This document shows, in pieces, positions 8,077 to 16,343 of a DNA stretch of 20,987 nucleotides. A program made the translations under genes and the position numbers. Source of the DNA: Chrysochromulina parva (taxonomy: Eukaryota > Haptophyta > Prymnesiales > Chrysochromulinaceae); NCBI GenBank assembly GCA_002887195.1, contig PJAB01000769.1, positions 1 through 20,987 on the forward strand. The letters run 5' to 3'. Within the stretch, counting starts at the first letter, position 1. Each line of letters begins with the position of its first letter. Below the pieces are notes generated by a model, which worked only from the letters and a program-made list of their open reading frames with translations, ran no database searches and was not told the origin of the DNA.

Positions 8077-11000
8077 TCACTTCTCTGTCTCAAGGCACTC
8101 GGGGACGCACTCGAGAACGCAGCTCGAGTGGCATGCGGTGCGCGAGCCTCCCTGCGGACACGAGGCGTGCGCGCACCCGGCGGCGCAGCGCGTCGCACAG
8201 CGCACCGCGAGCGTGCGCGCCGCGTCGTGTAGTGCAGCTGCGTCGTTCGAGCCTGACGGTACGGGCAGGTAGCGACGCGGCACCGGCTGCGGACTCGCGC
8301 CCTGGCGCAGGTTCACCATCGGGTCGCGCGCGGCGGCGGCGGCCGCCGTCGGCGCTTCGACGAGCGGGTGCTGCGCCGCCGCGAGCCGCGCCAAACGATC
8401 CGACTCCACCAGCGAAACCGGCTGCGGCCGGGTGGCGGCGGATGCGAGGACGGCGCCGAGGCCGGGCGACGCGGCCGCAGCGACGGCGGCGTGGTGGCGA
8501 CGCTGGTGGTGCAGCAGCGTCGTCGCATCCGCCTCGGCGCACGCGACGCCGCTGAAGCCCGTTGAGCACACACACGCGCCGTCGCGGCACGCGCCGTTGC
8601 CGTTGCAGTCGTGCGGGCAGCCCTCCTGTGAGCAGTCATAACCCAACCGACCCGGCCGACAAAAGCACACACCGAGCACGCACGCGCCGTTGGCGGCGCC
8701 GCTGCATTCGGCCGGGCAGGCCGGGTGTTCACACGTCGGCGGAGCAAAGCCCGGGGCGCACACGCATGTCGTGCCGTTGGTGCACAGCCCATTCCCATGG
8801 CAGTTATGCGATTGGCAGCCCATCGGTATGGCACAGTCGATGCCACTCCATCCGACGGCGCACTCGCACGCGTGCGCGACGCACTTGCCGTGGCTTGAGC
8901 AGCCGCCCGGCGCGCACGCGGGCGCCTCGCACTGCTTACCCACGAATCCGGGCCGACACGCACACAGACCGTCGACGCAAACGCCGTGCGTGCCGCAGCC
9001 GCCGTCGCACGAGCGTTTCGCGCAGTCGACCCCCTCCCACCCGACCGCACAGCTGCACAGCCCCGTCTCCGAGTCGCACGTGCCGTGGGCACTGCAGTCG
9101 CGCGGGCAGGTCCGCAGCGTGCACTCGACGCCCGCGTAGCCCTCAGCACACGAGCACACGCCTCCGAGACACACGCCACGCCCGTGACACTTCCTGCCGC
9201 CGTCGCAGTCGGCGATCGAGCAGTCGTCGCCGCCCCAGCCCGCGGCACACTTGCACTGCCCCGCGACGCACTGCCCATGGGCTGAGCAGCCGTTGAGGCA
9301 CACCTGCCGCTCGCAGTAGGATCCTTCCCATCCCGGCGCGCAGACACACGTGCCGTTGACGCATCGGCCGTGCGGGCTCACGCAGAGCGGGTCGCACGCG
9401 CGTCGCTCGCACTGGCTGCCGTCCCAGCCGGGTTCGCAGACGCACTGCTCCCCGCGGCACGCGCCGTGCAGGCAGCCGGCACACGCTGGCACGGAGCAGT
9501 CTTCACTCGTCCATCCTTCGGAACACTCGCAGCCGGAGGGCGTACATGCTCCATGGGCCGAACAGCCGTTGGGGCACGTGGGCAGGTGGCACGCCTCACC
9601 GCGCCAGCTGTCGTCGCATGCGCAACGGCCGCGATAGCACAGCCCGCGCGCTGAGCACGGCGGCGTTCCAGGACAAGCCGCAGTCAGGTCCTCGTCGCAC
9701 GCCTCGCCTCCCCAGCCCTCGTCGCACGTGCACCGCCGGCGCGCCCCGTCACAACGCCCATGGCGCGAGCAGTCAAACGGGCACGGGGTCGGCTCACCCG
9801 AGCAGTCGGTCCCCTCCCAGCCAAGGTCACAGCGGCACTCGCCGTCGACGCAGTAACCGTGGCCTGAGCAGCCTGAGGGGCAGAGGCGTGCTGAGCAGTC
9901 GATGCCTCCCCACAGATCCTCGCACGAGCACACCCCCTCAAAGCACTCACCGTGCCCACTGCACACGCCGGTCGCGCCCACGCCCGCGCCGCAGGCGCCG
10001 GCGCCCTCGCTCGCACCACCGAAGAGCGCGAATGGTTCGCCCACGCGCTGTTCACAACGCCCGCCCGCCCATCCGGGATAGCATCGACACGTGGCGGATG
10101 GTGCGAGCAGTCGGTTGACCATCGAACCGGCAGAAGACGACGAGGACGCGATGCATATGCCGTGCAGCCCGCATCCACCGGGACACGCAGGACGAGGCGT
10201 GCGGTGCACTGGCGCGCCCGCTGAGGCAGCGACCTCGTCGAGCTCCAAGAACACGCCCATGAGTGGGGTTGAAAAGGGGCGACGGTTCGCGAGCTCGAGA
10301 GACGAGGATGAAGCACTCTCCCACGACGCCTCCGTTGCGCCCGCGCCCCCTGACCCCGCCTCTGTCGGCTCCTCGCCCTCCTCGTGCACCGTGACCTCGT
10401 GCAGCATCAGATCTCGCGGCGCGAGCACGTGCTGCTCAGACACCTCGTCGAGCTCGAGGAAGCTCGCGGGCCCAACGTGTGCAGGCCGCGCACCGCCTCC
10501 CTTCGTGTGCTCCTGGCTCGGTGGCTTCCGAACCGTGAGACGCGCGGGCGGTGGCGTCTCTTCGTGCAGCCGATGTGCGCAGTCGAGCCCCGTCCAGCCG
10601 TATGCGCAGTAGCAGTGGCCGCCGATGCACGCGCCCCGCTGCTCGTGCGCTCCGCAGCCACCCGGGCACGTGTCTTTCCCTGGGTCCTCGACCAAGGTGC
10701 CGTTGGCTGCCGTGGCGCTCGCGGCGGGCAGTGCGCAGTCGACACCGCCGAAGCCGCTCACGCAGCTGCACACGCCCGCGACGCAGCTACCGCGGCCGGA
10801 GCACGAGTTCGGGCAGAGCGCGAGTGAGCAGCCCACGCCGCCCCAGCCAGGGTGGCACACGCACACGCCGTGCGCGCACGCACCATGGCCCGAGCAGTCA
10901 AACGGGCAGTGGCGATGCGAGCAGTCGTCGCCACCGTAGCCCGGCTCGCAGAGGCAGACGCCGTCATAGCAGCGGCCGAGCCCCGAGCATTTGTTTGGGC

Positions 11001-12924
11001 ATTGCACCACCGCACAGTCGACTCCCTCGAAGCCTGCGTTGCACCGGCACAGGCCCGCCACGCACGCGCCGCGCTCGTGGCACTCATTGGGGCACGCCTT
11101 GAGCTGGCACGCCGGGCCGCGCCACCCCTCCATGCAGTAGCACACGCCGTTGGCAAACAGTCCATGGTACGAGCATTCGAGGCTGCGAGTCTCCTCCTCG
11201 AGAGCGGAGCTCGGCGTCAGGCTGCGCGCAGTGGCGCCGGCGGTGAGCGCCGACGAGGGGTGCACGTTCGCGAGGGCGGCGGCGTGTGCGGCCTTCTCGG
11301 CGGCGGCGGCGGCGGCGGCGGCGCGGGCAGCCGCAGCCGCCGCTCGGCCGCCGAGGTCGAGAGTGCCCAACGGCACGTCGGATGGGCCCGAGTCGGCCGC
11401 GGCAGTACCAGCGGCGGCGGCACCGGTGGCGGCGGTACTGGCGGCCGCGGCGCTGGCCGCACGGGCGCTGGCTTGGCGCGTCGTAGGCGGCGCGAGCAGC
11501 GTGTGCGACGGCGGCGAGGGTGATTGGTACAGCAGCGAGGCTGAGCAGTCGTAGCCGCCGTAGCCTGGATCGCACGCGCACGTGCCGCTCGAGACGAGGC
11601 ACACTCCACGTCCGGAGCATCGGTTAGGGCACACGCGCACCGAGCAGTCCGCCGCCTCCCAGCCGGCAGCACACAGGCAGGCGCCGCCTGTGCATGCGCC
11701 GTGTCCGCTGCAGTCGTTCGGGCACCCGCCCTCCGAGCAGTCGACGCCCGAGAAACCCACGCGGCACGCGCACGTGCCGTTGCGGCAATAGCCGTGATAT
11801 GAGCAGTCATTCGGGCAGCGGCGTGAGGAACAGTCTGGGGGTACGAAGTCGCCGCCGCACTTGCACTGGCCGTCGACGCACGCGCCGTGCCCCGAGCAGT
11901 CGTTGGGGCACCACTCGTGGCTGCAATCGTCGCCCCAGTACCCCGGCGAGCACACGCACGTGCCGTTGTGGCAGTAGCCGTGCCCGTGCGCCGCGCAGTC
12001 GAAAGGGCACTCGAGCAGCGTGCAATCCCATCCGGTCCAGCCGGCGGCGCACACGCACCGGTCGAATTCGCACCGGCCGTTAGGTGGGTGGCAGCCGCCC
12101 GGGCACGCGAGGTGCGCGCACGAGGCGCCAGTGTAGCCCGCGTCGCAGCTGCACGTGCCATTGTAGCAGCGTCCGTGGCTGCTGCAGTCGTCGGGACACC
12201 GCGCCACAGAGCAATCGTAACCGAGCCACCCGGCGTCACACTTGCACTGATGGTCGACACATTTGCCATGGCCGCCGCAGCCACCGGAGGGGCAACGCGA
12301 CTGCGCGCACAGCGCGCCGACCCACCCACGCTGGCACAGGCACGTGCCGTTGAAGCACGTACCGTGCGTGCCGCAGCCACCGTCAGGGCACGCGAGCTCG
12401 GAGCAGTCGAGGCCAGTAAAGCCCTTTTCGCAGACGCATCGCAGGTCCTCGCAGCGGCCGTGGCCGGAGCAGCCGTTGGGACATGTGCTCACGGCGCAGT
12501 CAACGCCATTGTAGCCTTCGTGGCAGTAGCACGCGCCGTCGATGCACTCGCCGTGGCCCGAGCAATCGTGAGGGCACGCCTTCGTTGCACAGTCGAGGCC
12601 ACCCCAGCCACGTGCGCACGAGCACGTCATGTTGATGCAAGCGCCGTGGCCCGAACAGTCTGCCGGGCAGGCCGACATGGAGCAGTCGTTGCCCGCGAAG
12701 CCAGCATAGCATGAGCAGAGGCCATCGATGCAGTCTCCGTGCCGGGAGCAGTCGTCCGGGCAGGCTAGCGAGCCGCAGTCGGGCCCACCGTAGCCATCAT
12801 CGCACACGCACGCGCCGAGAGTACACTTTCCGTGGCCGGAGCACGAGGCCGGGCACAAAACCTCGGCCGCAAGCGGCTTGACGAGCACGCTGCAGAAGAG
12901 GAAGATGAGGGTCCTCAGCCTCAT
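8077..12924 (-). CDS. Large secreted protein with about 36 tenascin/teneurin-type EGF-like repeats
   Basis: Probably an extracellular or cell-surface adhesion or matrix protein. The ATG at 12924 gives 1,615 residues and an immediate signal peptide (MRLRTLIFLFCSVLVKPLAA); an in-frame ATG at 12981 would add 19. The rest is dominated by 31-residue EGF-like units of the form CPxDCSGHGxCxxGxCxCxxGWxGxDCS, counted by eye as about 36. They fall in three blocks: 14 units (DNA 11536-12855), 6 units (10563-11175, the first lacking its leading Cys) and 16 units (8530-10185). Two linkers separate the blocks: an Ala/Ser/Thr-rich one (11176-11535) and a charged Ser/Glu-rich one (10186-10562). The C-terminal tail (8080-8529) has a His/Ala-rich part and ends in a distinct Cys cluster. 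No transmembrane segment or GPI signal was seen. No intron over 4.8 kb. Family known; ligand and role not. Confidence 0.88.
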   Translation of the reverse strand: MRLRTLIFLFCSVLVKPLAAEVLCPASCSGHGKCTLGACVCDDGYGGPDCGSLACPDDCSRHGDCIDGLCSCYAGFAGNDCSMSACPADCSGHGACINMTCSCARGWGGLDCATKACPHDCSGHGECIDGACYCHEGYNGVDCAVSTCPNGCSGHGRCEDLRCVCEKGFTGLDCSELACPDGGCGTHGTCFNGTCLCQRGWVGALCAQSRCPSGGCGGHGKCVDHQCKCDAGWLGYDCSVARCPDDCSSHGRCYNGTCSCDAGYTGASCAHLACPGGCHPPNGRCEFDRCVCAAGWTGWDCTLLECPFDCAAHGHGYCHNGTCVCSPGYWGDDCSHEWCPNDCSGHGACVDGQCKCGGDFVPPDCSSRRCPNDCSYHGYCRNGTCACRVGFSGVDCSEGGCPNDCSGHGACTGGACLCAAGWEAADCSVRVCPNRCSGRGVCLVSSGTCACDPGYGGYDCSASLLYQSPSPPSHTLLAPPTTRQASARAASAAAASTAATGAAAAGTAAADSGPSDVPLGTLDLGGRAAAAAARAAAAAAAAEKAAHAAALANVHPSSALTAGATARSLTPSSALEEETRSLECSYHGLFANGVCYCMEGWRGPACQLKACPNECHERGACVAGLCRCNAGFEGVDCAVVQCPNKCSGLGRCYDGVCLCEPGYGGDDCSHRHCPFDCSGHGACAHGVCVCHPGWGGVGCSLALCPNSCSGRGSCVAGVCSCVSGFGGVDCALPAASATAANGTLVEDPGKDTCPGGCGAHEQRGACIGGHCYCAYGWTGLDCAHRLHEETPPPARLTVRKPPSQEHTKGGGARPAHVGPASFLELDEVSEQHVLAPRDLMLHEVTVHEEGEEPTEAGSGGAGATEASWESASSSSLELANRRPFSTPLMGVFLELDEVAASAGAPVHRTPRPACPGGCGLHGICIASSSSSAGSMVNRLLAPSATCRCYPGWAGGRCEQRVGEPFALFGGASEGAGACGAGVGATGVCSGHGECFEGVCSCEDLWGGIDCSARLCPSGCSGHGYCVDGECRCDLGWEGTDCSGEPTPCPFDCSRHGRCDGARRRCTCDEGWGGEACDEDLTAACPGTPPCSARGLCYRGRCACDDSWRGEACHLPTCPNGCSAHGACTPSGCECSEGWTSEDCSVPACAGCLHGACRGEQCVCEPGWDGSQCERRACDPLCVSPHGRCVNGTCVCAPGWEGSYCERQVCLNGCSAHGQCVAGQCKCAAGWGGDDCSIADCDGGRKCHGRGVCLGGVCSCAEGYAGVECTLRTCPRDCSAHGTCDSETGLCSCAVGWEGVDCAKRSCDGGCGTHGVCVDGLCACRPGFVGKQCEAPACAPGGCSSHGKCVAHACECAVGWSGIDCAIPMGCQSHNCHGNGLCTNGTTCVCAPGFAPPTCEHPACPAECSGAANGACVLGVCFCRPGRLGYDCSQEGCPHDCNGNGACRDGACVCSTGFSGVACAEADATTLLHHQRRHHAAVAAAASPGLGAVLASAATRPQPVSLVESDRLARLAAAQHPLVEAPTAAAAAARDPMVNLRQGASPQPVPRRYLPVPSGSNDAAALHDAARTLAVRCATRCAAGCAHASCPQGGSRTACHSSCVLECVPECLETEK
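11176..11535 (-). other. Low-complexity Ala-rich linker between EGF blocks 1 and 2
   Basis: Part of the EGF-repeat gene. It encodes about 120 residues dominated by A with S, T, P and G. The DNA contains GCG/GGC-type trinucleotide runs (for example around 11297-11322). It would act as a flexible or helical spacer and is prone to length change by slippage. Confidence 0.75.
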
Positions 12925-12981
12925 TCTTATCCGTTCGGTCGTCGCTGAAGTGAATGGTGTGAAACGTCGTGGTGTGAACAT

Positions 12982-13737
12982 CGAGCGTGGCAATGATCAA
13001 AGTGGGTCCAGGGGGGCCCGAGCTAGTTGTAACCGCATCCGTATGTACGCCGGTCCGGTGTCTTGGGTGTCGAATTGTAACCATTGGCTGTGAACAACGC
13101 ACTTCGGCTCTCAGAAACAACACCGAAATTGAACGACCGAAGACCAATTTGAACCGAAAACGCCGAGGGGTACGGCTGCGAGACTGCAGACTTTACTCCA
13201 GTCTGAAGAGACACATCAGTAGACAGGACACAGGAGTCAGTACCTAGAGTCAGTACACACCTCACACGCCATACGGACACGTGCGGCACAGACCAAGGAG
13301 TGCAGTCCATGGTGCAGTTATCTGTGCGTATTTCCCATGGTACGTGTAAGTCCCTCCTTCATTCGCGTCCAGGTTGTACATGGCGGCAGTACGTGACGCT
13401 CACCCGGGCGGCCACGACGGCAGTTGGGCCGACGCCCACAGTGAGCGCGCGGGCGTCTCAGGATTCAAGCATTTCCTTCGGAATGTAGCATCATGTCGCC
13501 GCGTCACACTGCGACCGCAGCCATCCGGTGGCAGTGCAGTGGTAGTACCGTTGCGGATCGTGTTCACTTGTGGCGTATCGACGGCTCCAGCACAGAGTCT
13601 CATTCGCCACTGCGACCCTTTCCTTTGCCCCCTACCACATTGTATTGGCTCCTCGTCATGCCGTCGGTCTCCGCCCAGGCTAGCGCGCCTAGACCCGACA
13701 ACAACAGATCGGCGGCTGTTAGCGAGTGCTGGGGACT
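12982..13737. other. Intergenic spacer upstream of the EGF gene and downstream of the ALYREF-like gene
   Basis: It holds the presumed promoter of the EGF-repeat gene (-) and the 3' end of the ALYREF-like gene (-). It contains the second 32-bp element (13041-13072) and a short direct repeat, AGTCAGTAC, at about 13236-13254. Reading frames crossing it lack a protein-like composition. No RNA gene was recognised. Confidence 0.45.
13041..13072 (-). repeat. 32-bp dispersed element, copy B
   Basis: Near-identical partner of 7900-7931 (one mismatch at 13068). On the minus strand it lies 59 nt upstream of the ATG at 12981 and 116 nt upstream of the ATG at 12924 of the EGF-repeat gene, so both copies sit just 5' of neighbouring minus-strand genes. 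Confidence 0.8.
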
Positions 13738-14413
13738 TCACATTTCTGCCGCGGCCTCTGTGCTGCCCTTCTCACCCTTCTCCCGCGGGGGAAGGGCAAA
13801 CCGGACTGTCATCTTACGGCCCTCAAGCTCCTTGTCGTGGAGCTCGCTCACCGCACGCGTGGCCGTGGCGATATCTTCAAAGGTCACCAGGGCGAAGCCG
13901 GCCGGCTTACCGCTCGAGCGCGTTTGCAGCTCCACTGTAGACTTGCCAATCGTCGCCATCGACGACTCTGCATCAGGCGTGACTCGCTCCCGGACTTGTT
14001 TAGCGGTGGAAATCAAGACTGTATTCAAGGCTCGACCACACACCAAGCGCCTCCGCCGTCAAGTCAAACTTCAAATTGCCCACGTATACGATGCAGGATG
14101 GCTGCGCCTCTGGGCGCTCCTCCTTCTTCTCCTTGGGCTTAGTTTCCTTTGGCTTCTCATAAGGCGCCGGCCGGCCGCCCTTCGGTTTCTCAGCCTTGCC
14201 TCCCTTGTCTCCCTTGCCTCCCTTGCCCCCACCCTTGCCAGCTTTCTCTTCGTACTGCTCCCTTGCAGACTTTTTGGTTTTTTGAGCCGACTTAACGATA
14301 TCATCGAGGGACCTGGGGTGTGGACGCGTGATCAGCAGCCAAAGTGTGTCAGCAGCAACGTAGTGCCGTCAGTCAACGTATCGTCAGTCGACGTACATGC
14401 TCATTTTGTCCAT
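13738..14413 (-). CDS. ALYREF: ALYREF/THOC4-like mRNA export adaptor (UAP56-binding motif plus RRM), three exons
   Basis: Expected role: a nuclear RNA-binding adaptor that recruits UAP56 helicase and hands spliced mRNA to the export receptor. Exons on the minus strand: 14413-14397, 14312-14044 and 13967-13738, giving 171 residues. The first exon codes only six residues; splicing produces MDKMSMSLDDIVK, whose SLDDIVK matches the UAP56-binding motif at the ALYREF N-terminus. A Lys/Gly-rich region follows (about 29-75), then one RRM: RNP2 VYVGNL (81-86) and a weak RNP1 PAGFALVTF (117-125), with GRKMTVRFAL closing the fold. RNP1 lacks the usual basic first residue and has Leu for the aromatic at position 5. 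A short acidic tail ends in AAAEM. Divergent from the gene at 14654. Other RRM proteins with a UAP56-binding motif are possible. Confidence 0.85.
13968..14043 (-). other. ALYREF: ALYREF-like gene intron 2 (76 nt)
   Basis: The donor is GTGTGT at 14043 downward, after CTT-G; the acceptor is GATGCAG ending at 13968. Phase 1. Without removal the frame hits a stop (TAA in CGCTAAACA). With removal, FDLTAEAL joins ESSMATIGKSTVEL, a continuous RRM helix 1 to strand 2. Confidence 0.85.
14313..14396 (-). other. ALYREF: ALYREF-like gene intron 1 (84 nt)
   Basis: The donor is GTACGT at 14396 downward and the acceptor CACCCCAG ends at 14313. Phase 2, splitting the Met codon of MSM-SLDD. Near the donor lies a tandem imperfect 14-mer (14367-14380 and 14382-14395, one difference). 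Read-through would stop after nine codons. Confidence 0.82.
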
Positions 14414-14653
14414 GGTTTGATGGCGCGCTGGGATTCTGGAGCCAGGAATATGAATAGCCCACCACGTCGCCGCGTTGGAAAGAAGACTTCAGCAACGACT
14501 TTTTCTTTCCCACGAACGCCACAGGAACACTTGTGGGATTCGTGTAAACGTCCGTCGGCATTTCCGCTATCGGCGAAGTCATTTGCAGCAGGACGATGCA
14601 CAAGCAGCGACAGCAAAAGTGAGCGCCTCGAGCGCGACTCGGTCGACGTACTC
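14414..14653. promoter_or_regulatory. Divergent promoter region between the ALYREF-like gene and the helical protein gene
   Basis: There are 240 bp between the ATG at 14413 (-) and the preferred ATG at 14654 (+). If the + gene instead starts at 14420, the two start codons are only 6 bp apart. Codon bias is weak in this stretch in both directions, supporting a mainly non-coding role. No TATA box was recognised. Confidence 0.4.
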
Positions 14654-15823
14654 ATGCGGCAGGAGAAGGAGCTCGAGGCCGAATGTGAGGCAGATCCCCT
14701 ATGTCAGAAAGTCAGTACGACGACGATCGACAGCGCTGCGACCACGAGCACCGCTCACGAGCACCGACCTCTCGTGGATGAGCTCCGAAGGCTCACCCAC
14801 GGGGAGCCGTGGTGGACGCACGATTTAAAGACTCTCACGCCGCCGACACAACACTGGACGCGAAACGAGGAATTGCAAGCGTTGCAACGATTGGTGGAAG
14901 CAATCACCGCGGTGAACTGGGAGTCGGCCGCTGCCGCCACCCGAGACGAGGCCGTGGAGCTTTTCACTCGATATCTGCGACGTCCGGCATCGTACAATGA
15001 GGCGGTGGCCTGCTGCCCAGCGCTCGTACACCTTCTGGAGCACACGAGCCCGAGGAAGGAGCTGTTGGAGTGGGCCTGCAGCTGGTTGTGGAAGTTAAGC
15101 GGCGCCGAGACGGAGCGGGCGGCGCAGCTGGAGCTCTCGTTGATCACCGTCTTCGAGGCCGCCTGCCAGACGGGCGAGGGTCGCCGGGCGATGCTCGCAG
15201 TGGTCGACCCGGAGAAACTAGCCACGTACTGCGGGAGAGATGTCCTTGGCGACCACGCTCTGTGTGTCTTACGCAAGCTCGCGGCCATCGCGAGCGTCCA
15301 TCCAGAGGGACCCACCGATGCGTCCGCCTTCCACGCAGCCGTTGCCGCATTGCTCATCGTGCCTGATGCGCCCGCGCTACCGCTGCTGCGTGCCGTCCAG
15401 GCGCTCGAGCAGCTCGGCGACGGCGCGACGCGATCGATCGTTCAGAGGCTCGACGCGACACCAGCTCAGCGTGCTCACGTGCTTGCAGTGATGTGCGATG
15501 CGTGCACCTCCACAAACCGATGCGCAAGCTCCAGCGGCGTGCAGAGCCCCAGTTCGACCACCATTCCCGAGGCCGCCGATGCGACAAAAGCAGCGCGGGC
15601 TGACGTTGGAGAGTCGACCGACTCGCCCGCATCGGTGTTGTCCTCGTTGGCGCCAAGCGAACGCGGTCGTCTCGTGCATGCAGCGAGCCGGATGCGGGCC
15701 TACCTGGACGGTGCGGTGCCTTTCACGACGCCGCCCACTCCGCCGCCGCCGCCAAAGTCGGAGTACGGTGGAATGTTATTGGATCTCACGGAAGAGGAAT
15801 TGGGATTTGGCTCCGGGCAGTGA
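14654..15823 (+). CDS. Helix-rich, possibly armadillo/HEAT-like protein, function unknown
   Basis: Not recognised. The 389 residues from the ATG at 14654 start MRQEKELEAECEADPLCQK. The middle (about 80-290) is a run of amphipathic helices with repeated Leu/Ala patterns such as ALQRLVEAITAVNW, CPALVHLLEHTSPRKELLEW and ALPLLRAVQALEQLGDGA, suggesting an alpha-solenoid. The C-terminal third is Ser/Thr/Ala-rich, then a PTPPPPPK run and an acidic end (LDLTEEELGFGSGQ) that could be a short linear binding motif. The frame stays open upstream with ATGs at 14420 and 14450. Third-position GC bias appears only from about 14600, just after an acceptor-like TTTGCAGCAG (14583-14592), so a short 5' exon is possible. 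It diverges from the ALYREF-like gene, sharing its promoter region. Confidence 0.5.
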   Translation: MRQEKELEAECEADPLCQKVSTTTIDSAATTSTAHEHRPLVDELRRLTHGEPWWTHDLKTLTPPTQHWTRNEELQALQRLVEAITAVNWESAAAATRDEAVELFTRYLRRPASYNEAVACCPALVHLLEHTSPRKELLEWACSWLWKLSGAETERAAQLELSLITVFEAACQTGEGRRAMLAVVDPEKLATYCGRDVLGDHALCVLRKLAAIASVHPEGPTDASAFHAAVAALLIVPDAPALPLLRAVQALEQLGDGATRSIVQRLDATPAQRAHVLAVMCDACTSTNRCASSSGVQSPSSTTIPEAADATKAARADVGESTDSPASVLSSLAPSERGRLVHAASRMRAYLDGAVPFTTPPTPPPPPKSEYGGMLLDLTEEELGFGSGQ

Positions 15824-15899
15824 TACAAGGCCGACGTTTGTCGTTGCTGCATCTCATGAACGAATGTGCTGCTTTTCCTGTTAGGGTCCCTAGAGCTGT

Positions 15900-15926
15900 T
15901 TCCGTTCTTTGCAACTCAGAACGGAA
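15900..15926. repeat. 9-bp inverted repeat, 9-nt loop
   Basis: TTCCGTTCT at 15900-15908 pairs perfectly with AGAACGGAA at 15918-15926. It lies 77 nt after the + gene stop, so it could fold in that 3' UTR. Confidence 0.6.
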
Positions 15927-15977
15927 TACATCGGATCACTCACCAATGGCGTGGCGTCTCCGCAAAATCGACGCAAA

Positions 15978-16011
15978 GCGGGGTCAGCGTCCCGGCTGAC
16001 GCCTGACCCGC
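15978..16011. repeat. Nested GC-rich inverted repeats
   Basis: The outer arms GCGGGGTCAG (15978-15987) and CTGACCCGC (16003-16011) pair with one extra G. The inner alternatives GTCAGC (15983-15988) and GCTGAC (15995-16000) pair perfectly. Two mutually exclusive hairpins are possible. Confidence 0.55.
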
Positions 16012-16343
16012 GGTTGAAACGATCGGCGATCCGTCGCGAGAGCGTTGAAGCTACACGCTTGACGACGTTAACCGCCTCTCTTGCGTTACACACACCTCGT
16101 TCATCGCATCTCACCGCACAGGCTCATGCACTTTAACATTCGATTGTACGGAGACTCCGTAGTATGAAATGAAGCCGCTTGGCTCGAAGCTGGCGCCAAG
16201 CCGCTGTCAGTGGTGGCCACACAGCCGAGCATCTCACGTCGCGTCTCGGCACAGTACCTCACGGCACAGTCCATCAATACATGTCATCACACAGCCAATC
16301 AATCTAAATCAATCATGAGCGTCCCCGCCCCTCCCCCTTCCAT

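Noticed and set aside
11217..12380. 387-codon frame inside the EGF gene in another frame of the same strand
   Set aside because: Its Ala/Arg/Thr-rich composition is a frame shadow of the Cys-rich repeats.
8530..12855. Could the regular spacing in this region be a CRISPR or DNA tandem array?
   Set aside because: The roughly 93-bp periodicity comes from the 31-residue EGF units; the DNA copies are diverged and no identical repeat with unique spacers exists.
13374..13940. 188-codon + strand frame
   Set aside because: Ser/Arg/Pro-rich noise that partly opposes the ALYREF-like last exon.
13493..14419. Long + strand open frame extending the helical protein gene leftward by about 300 codons
   Set aside because: It lies opposite all three ALYREF-like exons, has a low-complexity Ser/Leu composition, and its codon bias appears only after about 14600.
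15890..16200. Possible tRNA or small RNA gene suggested by hairpins
   Set aside because: No tRNA arm consensus (TTCGA-type loop with matching acceptor stem) was found by eye; kept only as inverted repeats.
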